From positions 4,030,001-4,094,000 of the forward strand of contig NC_085068.1 in NCBI RefSeq assembly GCF_963662255.1: 64,000 nucleotides of DNA, given 5' to 3'. Positions within the stretch are counted from its first letter, which is position 1; the number at the start of each line of letters is the position of its first letter. The notes under the pieces were generated by a model that searched no databases, was not told where the DNA came from, and worked only from the letters and a program-made list of their open reading frames with translations. Below are positions 61,968-64,000 of the stretch, in pieces. The DNA is from Cinclus cinclus (lineage: Eukaryota > Chordata > Aves > Passeriformes > Cinclidae). Both the position numbers and the translations under genes were made by a program.

Positions 61968-62480
61968 GGGCGGCGGCGGGGGAGCCCCGGCCCGGCCCTT
62001 CCCGGTCCCGGCCCCGCCGCGCCGCACCGGCCCTAAGCCGCCATCGCCGCCGCGCCCTGCGGCAGCTCCGCCGCGATTGGCGGCGCTTTGCAGCACTTTG
62101 CGACAGCCGCGCTCTCCGCCCTGAGGAGGGGCTGGCCGGAGACGCGGCCCAGCCCGCTTGGACCCCCCGGAACCGCTGGGACCCCCGGCCTTCAACTCCC
62201 CCCTTGCTCGGGGCCCTGCCGGCTCCGGGCCCCTCCTGTTACCGGGACCTCTCTCGGCTCCGAGCCTCCTCAGCTCCGGGACCCGCGGCTTCCAACCGCG
62301 CCCTCCCCCGGCACCGGGATCCCCAGCTTCCAACCCTGGCGGCTCCGGGACTCCCCGGCTTCCAGCGCCCTCCCCCTGCCCGCTCCCTCTGCTGTGTCCG
62401 CGGGTGTCCTCGAGCAGCTCCAGCCCAGGGCTGAGGTTCTGTTTCTCCTGCCCGGGTCACTGCACCGATCGAAAAGGCCT
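61180..62480. other. KIAA2013: CpG island covering KIAA2013 first exon and promoter
   Basis: The block is very GC- and CpG-rich, spanning the first coding exon and about 500 bp upstream. No TATA box is seen upstream of 61967, consistent with a housekeeping promoter. Long open frames on the plus strand here (up to 414 codons) are by-products of composition and overlap the real exon. Confidence 0.85.
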
Positions 62481-64000
62481 GGAGGGGTTTCCCGTAATTC
62501 TCGTGACAGTCTACTGGCTTACCACAATAGAGACTATGCGGGAAATGAAGTTCTTTCTATCAAACTGTATCGCACTGTGTCGTAAAGAGAGGAACAAACT
62601 TTCTCCCGTGTCTTAGATGTGCACAGGAAAGCTGTGTATCCAGAACAGTGCTCGAAAGACAGAACAAGAAACACACTTTCAAGCAAGTCAGGCAGAAACA
62701 CTGGGAATTAAAGTGAAATGTGAAATTCTCGACCAGGTTGAGGAAGTGAACCAGCTCAATGACGTGAAACAAAGGACACACGTTCTTAATTTATTCCGGC
62801 AAATGAGCTGTTTGGGGGCAGGCACTGGGATCCCGAAACAGTGGGTGAGACCCCATTCCTTGCAGGTTTCAACGGGGTTGCTGGTTTCTCAGTTTTGTGG
62901 CTGCTGTAGGAGCAGAGCTCTGACGCTTCCAGTTTTAGGAAGTTGCTGCTCCGCCTGGAGCACGTGTTGCACGTACTCACTGGAACATCTGCACTGGCAG
63001 CTGGCTCGGTTTGAAAAGACAGGCAGCCGGCTGCAGCCAGCACACAGAGCAGTGCAAACACACAAAGGGGGGAAATGCGCTTGCTGGGTTGGCAAAGCTG
63101 CACAACACAAAGCTGTCAAACAGAGCCAGCCTGGGTACAGTAGCATAAACAATGAGGCATTCATGATTTTGAGTGTGCAAAACTGCTTTCATTTTAGATT
63201 GGAGAGATTTAACTTCATTAAAATGAGAAACTTGCAATTTTAAAAATCCATGTTGAGTTGCAGCTCTCAGTCTGAGGTCTGAAGGTGAAGCACTAAACTT
63301 CTTTGCTGTGGCTCCTGCCTTAAACTGTTAAAACTGCTACAGGTATATCACAGGCCTTATCCAGGCCTGCAAAGTACTGAAGAAATCTAAAGTGAAAGTA
63401 TGTTCTCTTTAATTTAGGGAAACTGGCAGCTCTGCAAATGAAAGTTTTCTGAAATCACCTCTTAGACAGAATTAGTATCTCCTTGGGTTGTTGCCTAGAA
63501 TGCTCACTGCTTGAGCATGAGGACTGTTCTGTTTGCCTGTTAATCATGATGGAATTCCTGCATTGGAGAGAAGGAATGGAAGGAAAAGTGCTTTGAACAC
63601 ACTCAAGATTATTCTCAGTGAACAAACAGTAATGGGTATTCTTTGGGATGATGCTGTTATGGATCATGGAGAATATTAGTTAGCTACAGTGTGACCCTTC
63701 TGATGTGCTTGATTTTTTTTCTCCTCCTGCCTTCATGTGGTTTTGGTTGTTTGGTTTTGGTTGTTTGGTTGTTTTTGTTTTGTTGGGGCTTTTTTGAACC
63801 TGAACCCTGTTAAATGTGATTTCTGTTAATTTAAAGAGATTATTTACTGACAGGCCTCACATAGGATCTGTGTCAGTGATAGCTCCTCATCAGGTGTCCT
63901 GCAGGCTCAGAAGGGTTTCCCTACATCTAAACCTTACATTCACTGCAGTGTAGAAGTGACCAAAAAGCAAATGTTGATTTTAAGAAGTGTAACTTTCTAA
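62481..64000. other. Region upstream of KIAA2013, no gene recognised
   Basis: In mammals the next gene in this direction is PLOD1; none of its exons is seen here. The longest frame is 208 codons at 62617-63243 (+), with no domain, signal peptide or family resemblance. A TTTGGTTG-type simple repeat occupies about 63738-63790. Confidence 0.5.

Noticed and set aside
61968..62333. N-terminal extension of KIAA2013 to an upstream ATG
   Set aside because: MWLQQRLKGLPG at 61967 matches the conserved start; the upstream segment is Gly/Arg/Pro-rich leader sequence.
61190..62434. 414-codon plus-strand frame
   Set aside because: Antisense of KIAA2013 exon 1 in a CpG island; Pro/Arg/Ala-rich composition artefact.

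Overview
The window is a vertebrate nuclear segment with spliced genes, GT-AG introns, AATAAA signals and CR1 retroposon ends, and almost certainly comes from a bird. Evidence for a bird: the natriuretic peptide at 15.7-17.8 kb matches avian BNP closely, a linked C-type (CNP3-like) hormone is present, CR1 fragments occur, and the gene order CLCN6 - NPPB - CNP3 - KIAA2013 matches what I recall for chicken chromosome 21. I cannot name the species. No genes were computed; exons were built by hand from splice sites, reading phase and family resemblance.

Layout: the last twelve coding exons of CLCN6 (+) fill 67-7693, followed by a 3 kb 3'UTR. All other genes lie on the minus strand. NPPB (15655-17774) has three exons, an AU-rich 3'UTR and a cardiac-type promoter. 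A compact, very GC-rich locus (about 21840-22587) has natriuretic-peptide-like architecture but no clean reading frame; it is either a much diverged third hormone gene or a relic. The CNP3-like gene (26158-27481) has two coding exons. About 14 kb of mostly gene-free DNA follows, with a 730-bp minisatellite, a CR1 fragment and a hairpin.

Next is an eight-coding-exon gene (42648-48899) for a 683-residue two-pass membrane guanylate cyclase. It has an extracellular NIT-like sensor domain and lacks both the natriuretic-receptor ectodomain and the kinase-homology domain. CELA2-type pancreatic elastase (49746-54121, eight exons, 270 aa) follows, then KIAA2013 (59286-61967) with a CpG-island promoter.

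Functionally, CLCN6 is an endosomal 2Cl-/H+ exchanger, CELA2 a digestive protease and KIAA2013 an uncharacterised membrane protein. The notable cluster is two or three natriuretic hormones, whose family receptors are membrane guanylate cyclases, sharing about 33 kb with a membrane guanylate cyclase of a different class. Whether that neighbourhood has functional meaning is inference; the cyclase is the strongest candidate here for something little described in vertebrates.
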